64,000 nt of DNA from Terebella lapidaria (lineage: Eukaryota; Annelida; Polychaeta; Terebellida; Terebellidae), in the NCBI GenBank assembly GCA_949152475.1, contig OX424564.1, positions 3,968,001 through 4,032,000 of the forward strand. Direction: 5' to 3'. Numbering within the stretch: the first letter of the stretch is position 1; the number at the start of each line of letters is the position of its first letter. The translations under genes were made by a program, and so were the position numbers. Below, one piece after another: positions 20,835 to 32,752 of this stretch. The notes under the pieces are model-generated. The model ran no database searches and was not told where the DNA came from. It saw only the letters and a list, made by a program, of their open reading frames with translations.

Positions 20835-22867
20835 TGTAACAAAAAGGGCCGGCACATCGAGTCCACTAATTGTAATGAATTAATAACATTTTGGGGATTT
20901 TACTACAGAAATGCACGAATTCTGTAGTTTTCGTCGGAAACTCTCTTTTTCACATTGACTTCATGAACTGAGAGACACATTCATGAAAACACCACTTTGA
21001 GTGACGTCACCGACACCTCTACTAGGCCTACAACACTGTCAATTCCACGCCAGGACCAAAGGGCGAGTTGACTGGCGAAGGGCGAGTTGAAGGGCGAATT
21101 GAAGGGCGAGGTGACGGGCGAAGGGCGAGGGCTATAAAAGCCGGTGACAGCACTCGAAGAGAGAGTTTGGGCACTCGACGTCGTGGACTTCACATCGACC
21201 TTTGGCCAGGGCCTGACCAGGGGTTCACGTCCAACAGAACCTAGACTCCTTCCAGCGCGTGTAACGAAATTTGGGGAAATATTTCATCTAATTTTGGAGT
21301 CTGCTGCTCTTTTAAGCATTTGCACGTGCTGGTCGACTAGACGGGTGGGGAAATATCAGTGTCACGGGAAAAGATCAGTGGCGTGGACTGGAACACGGAC
21401 GCATGAGCCGGCAGGATCACGCCACTTCGTCCAGTCACGGACTTGCCAAGAATTGAAGCCTACTTACCTTCGAAATATCCTGATGAATGCTTGCCGACGG
21501 ATGGAAGAAACTCGCAGCTCACTTGCCACGAAGCCTGTGTGGATGGATGTCTGAGTGAGTGATTGAACTTTGAACTTTGTTTCGCTTTGTTTGGACGGGG
21601 ACAGCCAGGGATTCAGGGAACTCCCTGGATTCCCTACGCCGGGGGAGACGTCACTCCTACACAACAGCAGGGACCGTGATCCGAGTACGTGATCTCAAGA
21701 GAGAGAGAGGGGCTAAGGAGCCGGGGCTGGCGAACCTAACGGTGGGCAGACTTGCCTACTCGTGTCTTGCTTAGCGGGCGAGTCACTTGCTCAGCGGGCG
21801 ACCACACGCCCGCCACCTCACCAGGAGACCAGCGGGCGACCTAAGGGTTGCTTACAGCGTCTGCGGGCGAGTCACTTGCTCAGCGGGCGACCACACGCCC
21901 GCCACCTCGTCAGGAGACCAGCGGGCGACCTAAGGGTGGTTAACAGCGTCTGCGGGCGAGTCACTTGCACAGCGGGTGATCCCACGCCCAAAACAGCACC
22001 AGTGGACCAGCGGGCGGCCTAAGGGTTGCCCACCGCGTCTGCGGGCGACCACACGCCCGCCACCTCGTCAGGAGACCAGAGGGCGACCTAAGGGTGGTTA
22101 ACAGCGTCTGCGGGCGAGTCACTTGCACAGCGGGTGATCCCACACCCTAAACAGCACCAGGAGACCAGCGGGCGACCTAAGGGTTGCTTACAGCGTCTGC
22201 GGGCGAGTCACTTGCTCAGCGGGCGACCACACGCCCGCCACATCGTCAGGAGACCTGAGGGCGACCCCAGTATTGCCCACAACGCTTGCGGGCGAGTAGC
22301 TTACATAACGGGCGACCCCTACCTGCCCCTACACTGAATCAGCAGGCATCAACTACAGGGAGTGATCGCTCTCACGGCGGGGGAAGATCCTGAGACTCTT
22401 TTTTTATGAATCACTGATTGTATTAAACGGTTCTTGTACTTTGTAGCACGCTTGATGAATTAAATATAAACTAGTTTTGACTGAATTTGATTGTTCGGGT
22501 CCAGTTTGTTCCACCAGGGTAAATCTGCTGGAAAACAAAGGGGAAGGTCAACCGGCTTGCATGACTCGGGGCCTAGGCATTATCCTGGGTCTAGGGTCTT
22601 ACAGGCTCGGGGACCAAAGTAGGTGGTCGGCAATAACTACTCTGCCACCTCTTGAAGTGAACTTGGCGGTTTGCTTAGATCAAACCGTTTCTCGGACTTT
22701 TAGAACACAACGAGGGGTCCATAAAATAGAGAAGAATACGATCACATAAACTCTAAATCTTCAAGAGTGTGGTTCCCGAATTCGGGATCTGTAGCAACAC
22801 ACGAGATAAAAGAATAAAACCCTCAAACGGTACCAAACACCCAACACCACTACCTCAAAACGCTACA
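20835..22867 (+). repeat. 3' LTR of element 1
   Basis: 2033 bp. Identical to the 5' LTR apart from about eight substitutions and one extra 12-bp GGGCGAATTGAA unit in the motif cluster. TATAAAA at 21133-21139; 89-bp array at about 21772-22327. Followed by TATA at 22868-22871. Confidence 0.97.
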
Positions 22868-22959
22868 TATATAAGTGTGAATGTTAGAAACCATTTTTGC
22901 TGATTACTGCATTGCATCCTCTAGTTGGTGAATGTGATGTGTTGACAACATCATAACGA

Positions 22960-23085
22960 ATCACAACTGTTCAATAAAATATCAACTAGCGTGGTGTTTG
23001 CTCCTGTTATGATTGGGATCAGACCCACATATTTACACCGTTCAAAACACGCTATGATTCTCCGTTGGATTGGAAACAGTATACT
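22960..23085 (+). repeat. Dispersed repeat, partner of 6905-7060
   Basis: Shares the ordered landmarks TGTTCAATAAAATATCA, GTTTGCTCCTGTTATGATT and AAAACACGCTATGATTCTCC with 6905-7060. Confidence 0.6.
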
Positions 23086-23171
23086 GGAAGGTTCAGTATT
23101 ACCTATACTTCATACAAGCAAAACTAAAGGTTTCGTGTGCGGTCATCGGGGACAAATGAGATTTTTAAAAA

Positions 23172-23285
23172 ACTGTGATTGGTTCAAAACTCTGATTGGT
23201 TCAAAACTGGTCACACGGTGCAGATAACATGGCGCTGATTGGTCACACCCTGGTGCAGATAGCATGGTGCTGATTGGTAACACCC
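23172..23285 (-). repeat. Short tandem repeats with GATTGGT boxes
   Basis: Four close copies of GATTGGT, in two sub-units: TGATTGGTTCAAAACT twice and GCTGATTGGT.ACACCC twice with CTGGTGCAGATA between. On the minus strand each contains CCAAT. No transcript start or gene is evident next to them. Confidence 0.5.
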
Positions 23286-23461
23286 AATTTTGCCTAGAGT
23301 GGGACTTTATCCTATATGTGTTCCATGAGAGCTTGTGATCTATTGGTAATATCATATGTGAGCTTGTTATGTATGAGTGATACCATCGTGGGCTGAACTA
23401 AGTAACAGTCGATGCACGTCATGAGTGATCGTCGGGGATGAAGTTACATTAAAACGTTTGT

Positions 23462-23956
23462 CTAACGCCGGACAGTAAACAATGGGACCAAACGGATAAC
23501 GTCGTTTGCTGGGCGAGGGATGCTCATTCTTTGGGAGTTCATACACATAATGTAAATACATCGTATACTGGTGATACTAAGCTCTACATAAACTCGAACT
23601 GTTTCACCGACGACTCTATTATCCTTGGCAATATGTGAATTTCGCACTCGATACGAACCTCTCGGCACATTGTGAGCGAATGAAGCATAATATACACCGC
23701 ACAAAATAAATATGATACAACGTTTGAACCTGAGGCAAGTTGACCAATGAATGGCGTAAAGGAGCGCGTTTAGTGCCTCCATTGAATCCGTAGAAATTAC
23801 ATCCAATGCAACAACGTTTGGCATATACAAAACTGATATCAGTGATGTGGCATGCAATGTGTCATGCAAACCAGTTGGATGTCCGTGATTGTTCATGACA
23901 CGTGTGTTCATTTGCCTGATCGAGTTTGCATATATTCTGTCGTGATGGAGTTCCAA
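23462..23956 (-). pseudogene. Degenerate rhodopsin-class GPCR fragment (TM3-TM5 region)
   Basis: A 164-codon minus-strand frame whose middle reads like a class A receptor. Segments: ATSLISVLYMPNVVALDV would be TM3, with the DRY site lost; EALNALLYAIHWST the second intracellular loop; FKRCIIFILCGVYYASFAHN TM4; and VGETVRVYVELSITSIRCIY TM5. The first 40 residues and the last 20 do not fit a receptor, and upstream sequence that could code for TM1-TM2 is stop-riddled. I read it as a decayed receptor and not as a working gene. Chance hydrophobicity is possible, but the order and spacing favour a GPCR origin. Confidence 0.35.
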
Positions 23957-26163
23957 ATCAGTTGTGCGGAGTTGTTTGGTATCAGCTGGTGGATCAGCCC
24001 GGATGTTGTTTGTTACGTATCCCCAGCCCGTTTCTATGATATTGAAGATCGGAACTGTTACATGACCACGAGGTATTTAGGAATTTCACAGATTGAGATG
24101 TAGGTCTCGTAGTCTATGGAACTTCTAAAAGCTTGATAATGCCATGGTTACCAATAAATCAGCAAAACATGATTCCATTTTTCGACTCGTAAGAGTGATT
24201 GGTGATTGCGGAATGTTGCGAACCATGTCCCTGTCGGTCACACTTAATCAGTGTGAAAGGTGATTCGTCTCAGAAAATCACATGCTGCCATTTATCAGCC
24301 GTCCAACCCTGCACGTTCTGCCCTTCTAATACGCATGTCCCGGATCTTACCATATACATGACATATGGGGGACTTGATTTCTGCGATCCTATCATACATA
24401 TTTGCAGCATGTTATCTGACATTATATTAACTGTATTGTATGCACACACATACGCACCAGAACTAAAATAATTACACCAAAATTTTGCATTGGTCTATGG
24501 GCGAGTAAAACGAAAGTTCAATGACTGCTATTCTTACCGATTCCTGATGGTTTTACCTGAGACCTTAAAATCAATTTGATGTCCCATTCCTTCCCATAGT
24601 CTGGGGATTGTGCAGTACCCGATATAGTTCTCCATGTCGCCTCATAGCAATGGACACAGCAATTTTGCTACAGTTTGACTGAATTTGTGTGAGTGGCCAG
24701 CGTCATACAGTGGTCCAATAACCTGTTGTCGTGGCGTTGCGTCCGTCTGTTCTTAGAGGACCTTGAATGCTAAATCTCAAGGTCACAGTCACCTGAAATA
24801 TGTGAAGTGGCATCCACAAACAAAATGGTTGTAGATTATGAGGAAGTCGTATATGGCACAACTAATGGTGACCTTCAGCTCGCTTAAAGCCAACATTGTA
24901 CGATAATCTATCTAAGACCATGGAGTAATTTTCCTTGATAAAATTGCCGCTGATATAAACATGTACATACTACATGTTGATTTTACATTTCAGCTTAAGC
25001 CAATGAGCTGGTGAAGATTTTGAGTATGCCCCACTTCAAGGAATGATGTCTTCTGGTTTCACGTTTTCACTGTGTGAGGCAATACTTCCCCCGAAATCAT
25101 GAAACCAGTGGATGTAACATCGCTCTAGAGTGACAGATATTGAGATTTTACTATTGTGTTCTGAATAAGCGCACTTCACAGTAATTGGCTATCACTTAGT
25201 AGACACACTCAGATTATCGAAATTGAAAACCAAAAGTGTTTTATATTTACTCTGATATTCCATGAGGTACTTGCAGTGAATTCCACAGCTGTTGGAACAC
25301 ATTATGCCACAGTTATACTTGTGTTGATGATTATCCCCAAATAGAAGAGCCCACTTGCAAAACTTTCTTCTGTTGAAAACGGCTATTCATGCTGTTTTTA
25401 TCAATTATGTTGCAGAGATCCAGTCGTCGCCGTCAGTGCAATCTGCCAGACGTGATCGGTAGTTAATCCCCTCTCAGCCAACACGCGCGTTTGCTTAACA
25501 CCTGATACAAGCAGAAAGCACCTCACTGCTGAAACCAGTGGATTGGGAGTTTATATGGAGGGTCTTGATAGGATAGAAGGTGTGAATAGTGTTTTGTTTC
25601 GGAACTTGTGAATACAATGTGGCAATCTGCAAGTTGTGTAGATCACCACTTTTAGGTTTTCTGATAAATGTCATCATTGTTATTTTATTACCTAAATAAA
25701 TAGATTACATGTAAGCTATATTATGCATACAAGACCAGTAATTTCGTACGTATAAAATTAGTTTCGTACATACAGGGTTAACTTACATAATCTTTCTTTT
25801 AACTGGCAGCTCATACTACTGAATCGGATGACCATATCTATTCTTCTAATAACTAAATTTTACAAATGATAGTGAATTTGTATATACAAAATTGCTTTTA
25901 TACCAACATTTTTTTGTGTGCACACTTTCCTAATGAATTTCCTATATACATGAAGAATATTGATTTATCGCTCTCCAAACGGTAAGTGTTTATCTGTGCC
26001 TGACTGATGGATGGTGAACCTCTTTCAAGCATGCTAAAAGTGATTGTCAAAAACTACTACCAAAACATAAGCACACTTTATGAGTAGAACATGAAGTGTT
26101 TGGACCTACAAAAAGCTTCTATAAACATGCGCATACTGCTTTCCATACCTGGGGGAATATGTG
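23957..26163. other. Intergenic, repeat fragments only
   Basis: At 24716-24760 the phrase CCAATAACCTG...GTGGCGTTGCGTCCGTC matches the outer end of the 134-bp repeat elements at 30.8 and 44.6 kb, so this is a short relic of that family. The rest shows no gene. Confidence 0.5.
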
Positions 26164-26345
26164 TAATAGACGTGGAATCAATACCCAGTATTAAGTATTC
26201 CGAGCAAACAAAACAGGGTCCGTTATCCAATCTCATAGTTCGGGGACGGAAAGTCATATCAGGCATACGAAGTGAGAGAAAACTAAAATGACAGGGAAAC
26301 TCATGAACCCCCGTAAATGGCCATTAGGAGGTGAAATCAGGTGAA
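26164..26345 (-). repeat. Dispersed 180-bp repeat, minus copy
   Basis: The reverse complement matches 50183-50363 at about 90 percent by eye, from GATTTCACCTCCTAATGGC to ACTGGGTATTGATTC. Both copies leave a short frame open (RLDNGPCFVCSEYLILG), but the nucleotides are too similar to argue for coding constraint. Confidence 0.75.
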
Positions 26346-27039
26346 TATGTGTATTATAGCTCGGCGTAGTGTTTTTGTTAAGATAACAATATGAAAAAAA
26401 GTCAGATACCAGATCAGTCATTTAGAACAAAAGTGTTTTTTCTTTATTTTTGATTCATCATGTTTATACGAGGAACGTGTATTGAAGAAGCTTTGTTTCT
26501 AATACGCAATTGTACTTCACCATACTGTCCATATGGTTTAATGGCTTAAAAATTTCAAACGTTGAAATTATTGTTTACTGGTGTCACCTCAATAATACTA
26601 AAGGTGTTAACACCGCTCTATGAGACTGCACTGGTCAGCTTACCTAAAATAAACACCATTCCTACAGGGATACCATACCTCTCTAATCGTTATCTGATTG
26701 TTATCAGGTAGTATCATCGTTACCCCATTACCTCCCTTGGACGGGTAAAATGGAAACACGGAAGGTGGGTGGGTTGGGCAGGCTGGTAGTATTATAGAGT
26801 CAGTTTACATATATTATAGAGATCGAGTTCTGCACGGTTGAATACAGAAAAAATAGAAAAGGCTAGGAAAGGTTACCAGAGAAATGAGCAGAGTGTCATG
26901 CCTTAATACATATAATAGTTACCACTCAAGATCATCTTAGGTTCAGGGTCACCAAACATCTGCCATATCTGCATTTCCTCATAACTATTATCGAGATATA
27001 ATCTCTATCTTCAGCGGGGTCCAATTTAGACATTTAAGG
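26346..27039. other. Intergenic, nothing recognised
   Basis: Weak similarity near 26925-27010 to the old repeat at 4891-5173. No gene seen. Confidence 0.4.
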
Positions 27040-27240
27040 TCAGATGTCGATTTCAAATGCATCTATTACCACCAATATAGTCAGATTTTGATGATGACAA
27101 TAACAAACATAAAATACAACATTTTGCAATAGAAACAAAGCCCGACCAAACAGTTTATCCAAAGACACACTGGCGTCATCAGGGGCAGACAGTGTATTAA
27201 ATGTTGTTTCTAGCGCGAAGGTGTGTGGCTCAGTCTGTGG
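27040..27240 (-). repeat. Dispersed repeat family R1, minus copy
   Basis: Reverse complement carries the R1 landmarks ACACTGTCTGCCCCTGATGA, GGGCTTTGTTTCTATTGCAA and ATAGATGCATTT in the same order as 49815-50030. Confidence 0.75.
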
Positions 27241-28728
27241 TGTTTTAGTATGTGGTAGTACTCCTCTCACCAATACCCGAGTTAGGAAATGTTTTTAGGT
27301 CAGGTCACCTGAATTGGGTGGGGGTTATGTGGTTTAAACAAAGCCACCCCGTGTTGTCACGCTACCATTGTCCAGTCGCCGTCACTTACACACTACTCGT
27401 TTCTGCCTGTACGATACTATATACTTTGCTTACTTCGAGTTTACCGCGTGACTCTCGTTTGAACATGGTGCGTACGAACGTTTTGTTTATACCACTTGAC
27501 CTGACCTATAAACATTTCCTAACTGGGTCATACCGATGAGGAAGCGTCAGTTATGGCATTTTCATTCTGACATCTTACTATATCATTTGTTCAGCCAACA
27601 CATGAATTCACACAAGGTTTTGAAAGGACTTTATTATATTCGAAATGATACACACAAATATATGATTTACATCTCCTTGACAGTGATCATACCTTGTGAC
27701 ACACGTCGTCAAATCGGATATGTCACACCCACCATTCCGTACTGATGTTGACTGCAATTCTGAAGTAGAGAACGTAATGTACACGACATTTGCATGGTCC
27801 GGTGGATTGTATCAGAAATACATCAGAGAGTCTCTCAAGTATTTCTGTGTATCTGATGAGACAAGTGTCAAGTCAAATTATAAAAACTGACAATCGAGGC
27901 TGTGTACATGAATATCACAGTTACATATTGCTACATCAGCCATAATACTGGTACCAATGTCTAAATGTATATCATGCCGGCGAAAAAACGGTCCATGATT
28001 CTGATAATGCAATAAGAAATTTCGAGTAGAAATGCTAATCTGTGTACGGTGGTAGTTTCTACATGGTAAATGATTGCATGACATTCGCTACCAATAAAGA
28101 TATCTATACCATTTTTGTCACAACACATGGTAATATAATACGTTATCATAAATTATTGCCTAAATTCAGGAACGAAGTTGTCACATATCAACATGTTGTA
28201 TCATAATACACCGCCTCACTACCTTTATCACATAACAAAATGACTTCCATCCAATATTTAATGGAACTGCATTGTACAAGTACACAACGCGATGATGTGA
28301 CATATGAATGTGAAGCCATGGGACCATTTCTGTCCGCTAAATCTGATTTTATTATGGTTTCAGCCATATTCAAATAGCACATTTTGGTTGAACGGCTTTC
28401 CACAATCGCCTTAGTACATTAGGTAACGGCTGTGTTCATTGTGCACAACGTTCATGAAATGCAAAATAGTATCAACTTGGGATTGATGTTTTTTTAATCC
28501 AGTGAATATGGTGTATATTCAACTATGACAAGTTGATTATTCCAGTACCTGATATCGTGTCATTACGCCACAATTCACAAGAATAATATTTGGTAAAGTG
28601 TTCATAGCGATAAAATCATAACAGTGTCACAAATATCCTGTGAACTTGGTAAAGAATGTCTGGAAACAAAGCTATGTTTGGTGTGTGGGTAAGCAGACAG
28701 GTTTGGTGTGTGGGTAAGCTGAAACATG
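27241..28728. other. Intergenic, no gene recognised
   Basis: Several short frames on both strands, none with a domain I can name. Confidence 0.4.
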
Positions 28729-28857
28729 GTATAGCTCCGTATGGGTGGCTACTGATTGATTTCGTCTCAACATCGGGTTACATTGGTCGTCCTGAAGGTG
28801 GCGTTGACGATAGTGTAGAGCAGAAATGACAGGGGGAGGTGACTGCCTGAAGTTGGT
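28729..28857 (-). pseudogene. GPCR C-terminal fragment, paralogue of 37019-38119
   Basis: About 130 bp whose minus strand aligns with the TM7 and C-terminal part of the receptor gene at 37064-37200. Shared strings in order include GTCATTTC(T/C)TGCTCTA, ATCGTCAACGC and CGGAGCTAC. Small indels break the frame and an in-frame stop appears. Nothing upstream on the minus strand resembles the earlier transmembrane segments, so only this remnant is left. It points to a former second copy of the receptor. Confidence 0.7.
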
Positions 28858-30073
28858 CTTGAGAAAAAAAGCACTCCAGCGGTGTCAGTGACTTTCCTGT
28901 CCCTGATAATCAGGGTAAATATGTTATACACGGTTAATAACCAATAAAAAAAAACATGCGTGAATGATGCAAAATATTCGTTCGCATTTCCATGAAAAAT
29001 CCTGCCATGGCTAGGACAATATTTTGGTTTCCTCTAAATATGCCTCAGCTGTCATTTGCGATTTATGAGTTCATAAGATATTCATAGGAAAACTGAGAAA
29101 TCAATTTAGAAGACTTATTTTGTCAGAACAAAGCTACGTTAGCTTTCTGGGCAATTCATGTTTCCCTGGTGTTGGTAAATGCACTATCAATAACTTGGAG
29201 GTAGTACTCGGCAACATGATAATATAATCAAATGTTTTAATAGCGATATGTGTGAATGGAACACCATGTAACAATTTCGATTTATTCATATGTAGGGAAT
29301 TCATTCCTTCATTAAGTCAATCAAAGGCGTACTTATTAGGAGATGTCACATCAAGTAGACTGTTTAGAATGGATCCAAATTATAATATTCAAGTGAAAAA
29401 TTCATTAGTTCCCCCATTTCATTGTTTCAAATACAATAGGTGACTACATGATTGTGATATGTGTTGAATAATGCGCTGATACAGGACCAGTTATATCACT
29501 ACTTGCTTGAAGCGTAGCCAAGAATATATGGTTATATCACATATATCACGTGTCATCAGTGTACTATCTCCCATAAATCACACACCTAGTGGTTAATAGC
29601 CCTAGAATACTATATGCATCATGTACAATAGGTATAAGCGAGAATCAACATTTTCATAATGAACATCTGAAGGAACCATATGGCTCATTCACATGTTTTC
29701 TGACACCTTTCAATCAATACACTCTCATGTTATCGCTATGTTCCTTAAAATTGGCCGATCCAGTGGGTTTATTGCGCCTCTGTACTGACAAGGGAGTTGA
29801 GGTATGTTCAAAAGAGTGAGTGTGTATGATGAATTTTAATGATGAATTTATGATGAAAATCCAATAAGCTGCCGTAATAAAAAAAAGCCTTTCCGGGTCC
29901 CACTCAAGGAGCTCGATTCGGACTCGCTCCATTGTCTTAATCACCTCTCCCTCAAATACCTGGACTCGTCCATGGACACTTCATGGCCATCGATCACATC
30001 AGACATTGTGGAGTGTGTCTATGAGTGTCCAATGGTGCTCACCGGTATTAGGATGGCGATTATGGATGGCATT
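28858..30073. other. Intergenic, nothing recognised
   Basis: AT-rich; no repeat or coding signal that I can support. The last bases lead into the 8-bp target duplication of the MITE at 30082. Confidence 0.45.
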
Positions 30074-30081
30074 GAAATAAT

Positions 30082-30211
30082 GGCCCAAGTATCATACACT
30101 GCGCCTTATATTAATACTACTCGTCCACTAAATGAATGCTATTTAATCCGTCTGTCGCCTTTTTAATCCTTATTGAATATAGAGGAAGGCGCAGTGTATG
30201 ATACTTGGGCC
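30082..30211. mobile_element. MITE, 130 bp, with 8-bp target duplication
   Basis: Terminal inverted repeats GGCCCAAGTATCATACACTG... / ...CAGTGTATGATACTTGGGCC (about 26 bp, perfect to near-perfect), flanked by GAAATAAT at 30074-30081 and 30212-30219. The interior holds ACTACTCGTCCACTAAA and TTTTTAATCCTTATTGAATA, also present in a second copy at 38636-38760. An 8-bp duplication fits hAT, P or Merlin-type elements; no transposase is encoded. Confidence 0.9.
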
Positions 30212-30219
30212 GAAATAAT

Positions 30220-30789
30220 TATGATCATCCAACTATAACTGGTTTCATTGGAAGTAGTGTTCAAAAATTTAATACCGAATGTTACTGGTTACTATATCAA
30301 CCTAAGAGCATGAAGCGACATGAGTGACATGACAACACTGTTACATGAAGATCGGTATATAATAGCGCTGGAAAGCGAAAGTTTGATCGGTGATAAATTC
30401 CAATGAAATATTCGTGAGTAAGGCGTCGCCAGGGATAAACCTTTTATCGCCCACTTTCTAACAATTTCAATAACTGACCATGCTGACTGCAGGCCTGACT
30501 GCATGTGGCAAAATTCGTTAGAACAACAGGCCGTCTGTCTGAAGTGCCGTTATTCAGTGCCCCTTCGAATCTTATATACATGTATGCTGTGGAATTGTAC
30601 CATTTTTGTCTCCCCGCAGGGGAGACTTTTTAAACGCTCTCTGAGATTCCCATGGGGGAAATACTCTTCGACTGGGGGAAAAACCCGGTTTCGAAATGAA
30701 AATACTTTGAACGTATGCTCTACAGAGCTCAACGTAAATAATTCAGTTAATTAATATAATCTGACGAATATTTTCTTCGAAGGGTGCAA
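30220..30789. other. Intergenic, nothing recognised
   Basis: Short frames only. A small imperfect hairpin, TCCCCGCAGGGGAGA, lies near 30611. Confidence 0.4.
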
Positions 30790-32752
30790 TTTTTAGGTAT
30801 AAAAACCTATTGGCATGGCGTTGCGTCCGTCGTCCGTCGTCCGTCGTCGTCGTCGTCGTCCACATTTTTATCTTTTTTGTTTACGGGCGAATTTTTCTTA
30901 AATTTTGCACAAAAATACTTAGAAATAATTGAGGAAGGAGGTATTTTTTAGTTTTTTGATTTTCGCATTTTTTTCAAAATGGCGGCCGTTTTCGACGAAA
31001 AATGCCTGATTTTGGACTTTGGCGGCCATTTTCTCAAAATCTGTTCAGTAACTTATTTTTTTTTGATACATAAGACTCCTCATATGTACTCCTATGATGT
31101 CTATAAATTTCGTTGCGCTTGAATCGCTTGAAGTGGGCCATTTTGGCCCAAACTCGGCCCAAATGGGACTTTCCCATGTTAAATTCTCCTATGCTTTATA
31201 ATGGGACACGTTATGCCTAATATCTCACTTGATATTGAGATTAGAGACTAGGAATCAATTGTGGACATATAGGAAATGATGTATGCTGAATATTCTCGTG
31301 ACCTTGAATTTGACCTCTGACCTCAGTTTCAAGGTCAGAGCACAAAATGGCTTATATCTCGCTTATTATCGACTCTACAGCTTAGGAATCAATTGTGGAC
31401 ATATAGGAAATAATATATGCTGAATATTCTCGTGACCTTGAATTTGACCTCTGACCTCAGTTTCAAGGTCAGAGCACAAAATGGCTTATATCTCGCTTAT
31501 TATCGACTCTACAGCTTAGGAATCAATTGTGGACATATAGGAAATGATATATGCTGAATATTCTGATGACCTTGAGTTTGACCTTCGACCTCATTTTCAA
31601 GGTCACAGGACAAAATTGCTAATATCTCGCTTGTTATCGACTTTACAGCTTAGCAATCAATTATGAACATATAGGAAATGATATATGCAGATTATTGTCA
31701 TGACCTTGAATTTGACCTTTGACCTCATTTTCAAGGTCACAGGACAAAATGGCTAGTATCTCACTTATTATCGATTTTACAGCTTAGGAATCAATTGTGG
31801 ACATATAGGAAATGATATATGCTGAATATTCTCGTGACCTTGAATTTGACCTTTGCCCCTTCATTTTCAAGACCACAGCACAAAATTGCTAATATCTCTC
31901 TGATTATTGAATTTACAGCTTAGCAATCAACTGTGGACATGATGAACATATAGGAAATGATATATGCAGATTATTGTCATGACCTTGAATTTGACCTTTG
32001 ACCTCATTTTCAAGGTCACAGGACAAAATGGCTAATATCTCACTTAATATCGACTCTACAGCTTAGAAATCAATTGTGGACATAAAGGAAATGATATATG
32101 CTGAATATTCTGATGACGTTGAATTTGACCTTTGACCCCATTTTCAAGGTCATAGGACAAAATGGCTAATATCTCACTTGTTATCGACTTTACAGCTTAG
32201 GAATCAGTTATGAACATATAGGAAATGATATATGCAGATTATTGTCATCAGCTTGAATTTGACCTTTGACCTCATTTTCAAGGTCACAGGACAAAATGGC
32301 TAATATCTCACTTATTATCGATTTTACAGCTTAGGAATCAATTGTGGACATGTAGGAAATGATATATGCTGAATATTCTCGTGACCTTGAATTTGACCTC
32401 TGACCTCATTTTCAAGGTCCAAGGACAAACTGGCTCATATCTTGCTTCTCTATTGACTGTATGGCTTGGGAATCAATTGTGGACATGATATAGAAAATGA
32501 TATACACTGAATATTTTGATGACCTTGAATTTGACCTTTGCCCCTTCACTTTCAAGGCCACAGCACAAAATTGCTAATATCTCGCTGATTATTGAATTTA
32601 CAGCTTAGCAATCAACTGTGGACATGATATATGCTTAATGTTATATATGCTGAATATTCTCTTGACCTTGAATTCAATCAGTGACCTGGCTAACATCTAA
32701 AATATTAAACATTGTCCGGTAACCTATCTTTGGCCCTTGGCCTAATTTTTTC
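30790..32752 (+). mobile_element. 134-bp-array repeat element, copy L
   Basis: An element of about 2 kb with three parts: an outer end starting near TTTTTAGGTATAAAAACCTATTGGC with a GTC/CGTC-rich start (GGCGTTGCGTCCGTCGTCC); a 400-bp non-tandem section to about 31230; a tandem array of 134-bp units to about 32690; and an inner end ATTGTCCGGTAACCTATCTT...GGCCTAATTTTTTC. The reverse complement of the same order, end to end, occurs at 40146-44616. No transposase or RT is seen, so the class is unassigned. Confidence 0.75.
31230..32690 (+). repeat. Tandem 134-bp array carrying nuclear-receptor half-sites
   Basis: Eleven units; the TGACCTTGAATTTGACC block starts near 31300, 31434, 31568, 31702, 31836, 31981, 32115, 32249, 32383, 32521 and 32664. 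Spacing is 134 except for short indels. A typical unit has TGACCTTGA (reverse of TCAAGGTCA), then TTGACCTTTGACCTCA (reverse of a DR1), then TCAAGGTCA, followed by CTAATATCTCACTTATTATC and GGAATCAATTGTGGACATA. Confidence 0.9.

Larger units (their letters stand above)
9095..22867 (+). mobile_element. Ty3/gypsy LTR retrotransposon (element 1), full length
   Basis: A 13.8-kb element bounded by 5'-TG...CA-3' LTRs (9095-11115 and 20835-22867) and flanked by TATA on both sides (9091-9094 and 22868-22871), consistent with a 4-bp target duplication. In order: LTR, primer-binding site, gag with a CCHC knuckle, pol in the order protease, RT, RNase H, integrase (the Ty3/gypsy order), a long spacer, an extra C2H2/coiled-coil ORF, polypurine tract, LTR. 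By eye the LTRs differ at about eight bases plus one 12-bp indel, so the insertion is recent. The pol frame is broken inside RNase H, so this copy may not be autonomous as read. The extra ORF and its apparent private promoter are not part of a standard gypsy element. Confidence 0.97.

Noticed and set aside
26078..26291. Conserved short peptide shared with 50290-50360
   Set aside because: The DNA itself is a dispersed repeat at high identity, so shared peptide gives no evidence for coding.
31230..32690. CRISPR-like array
   Set aside because: The whole 134-bp unit repeats with gradual divergence and no unique spacers; a satellite array in an animal genome.
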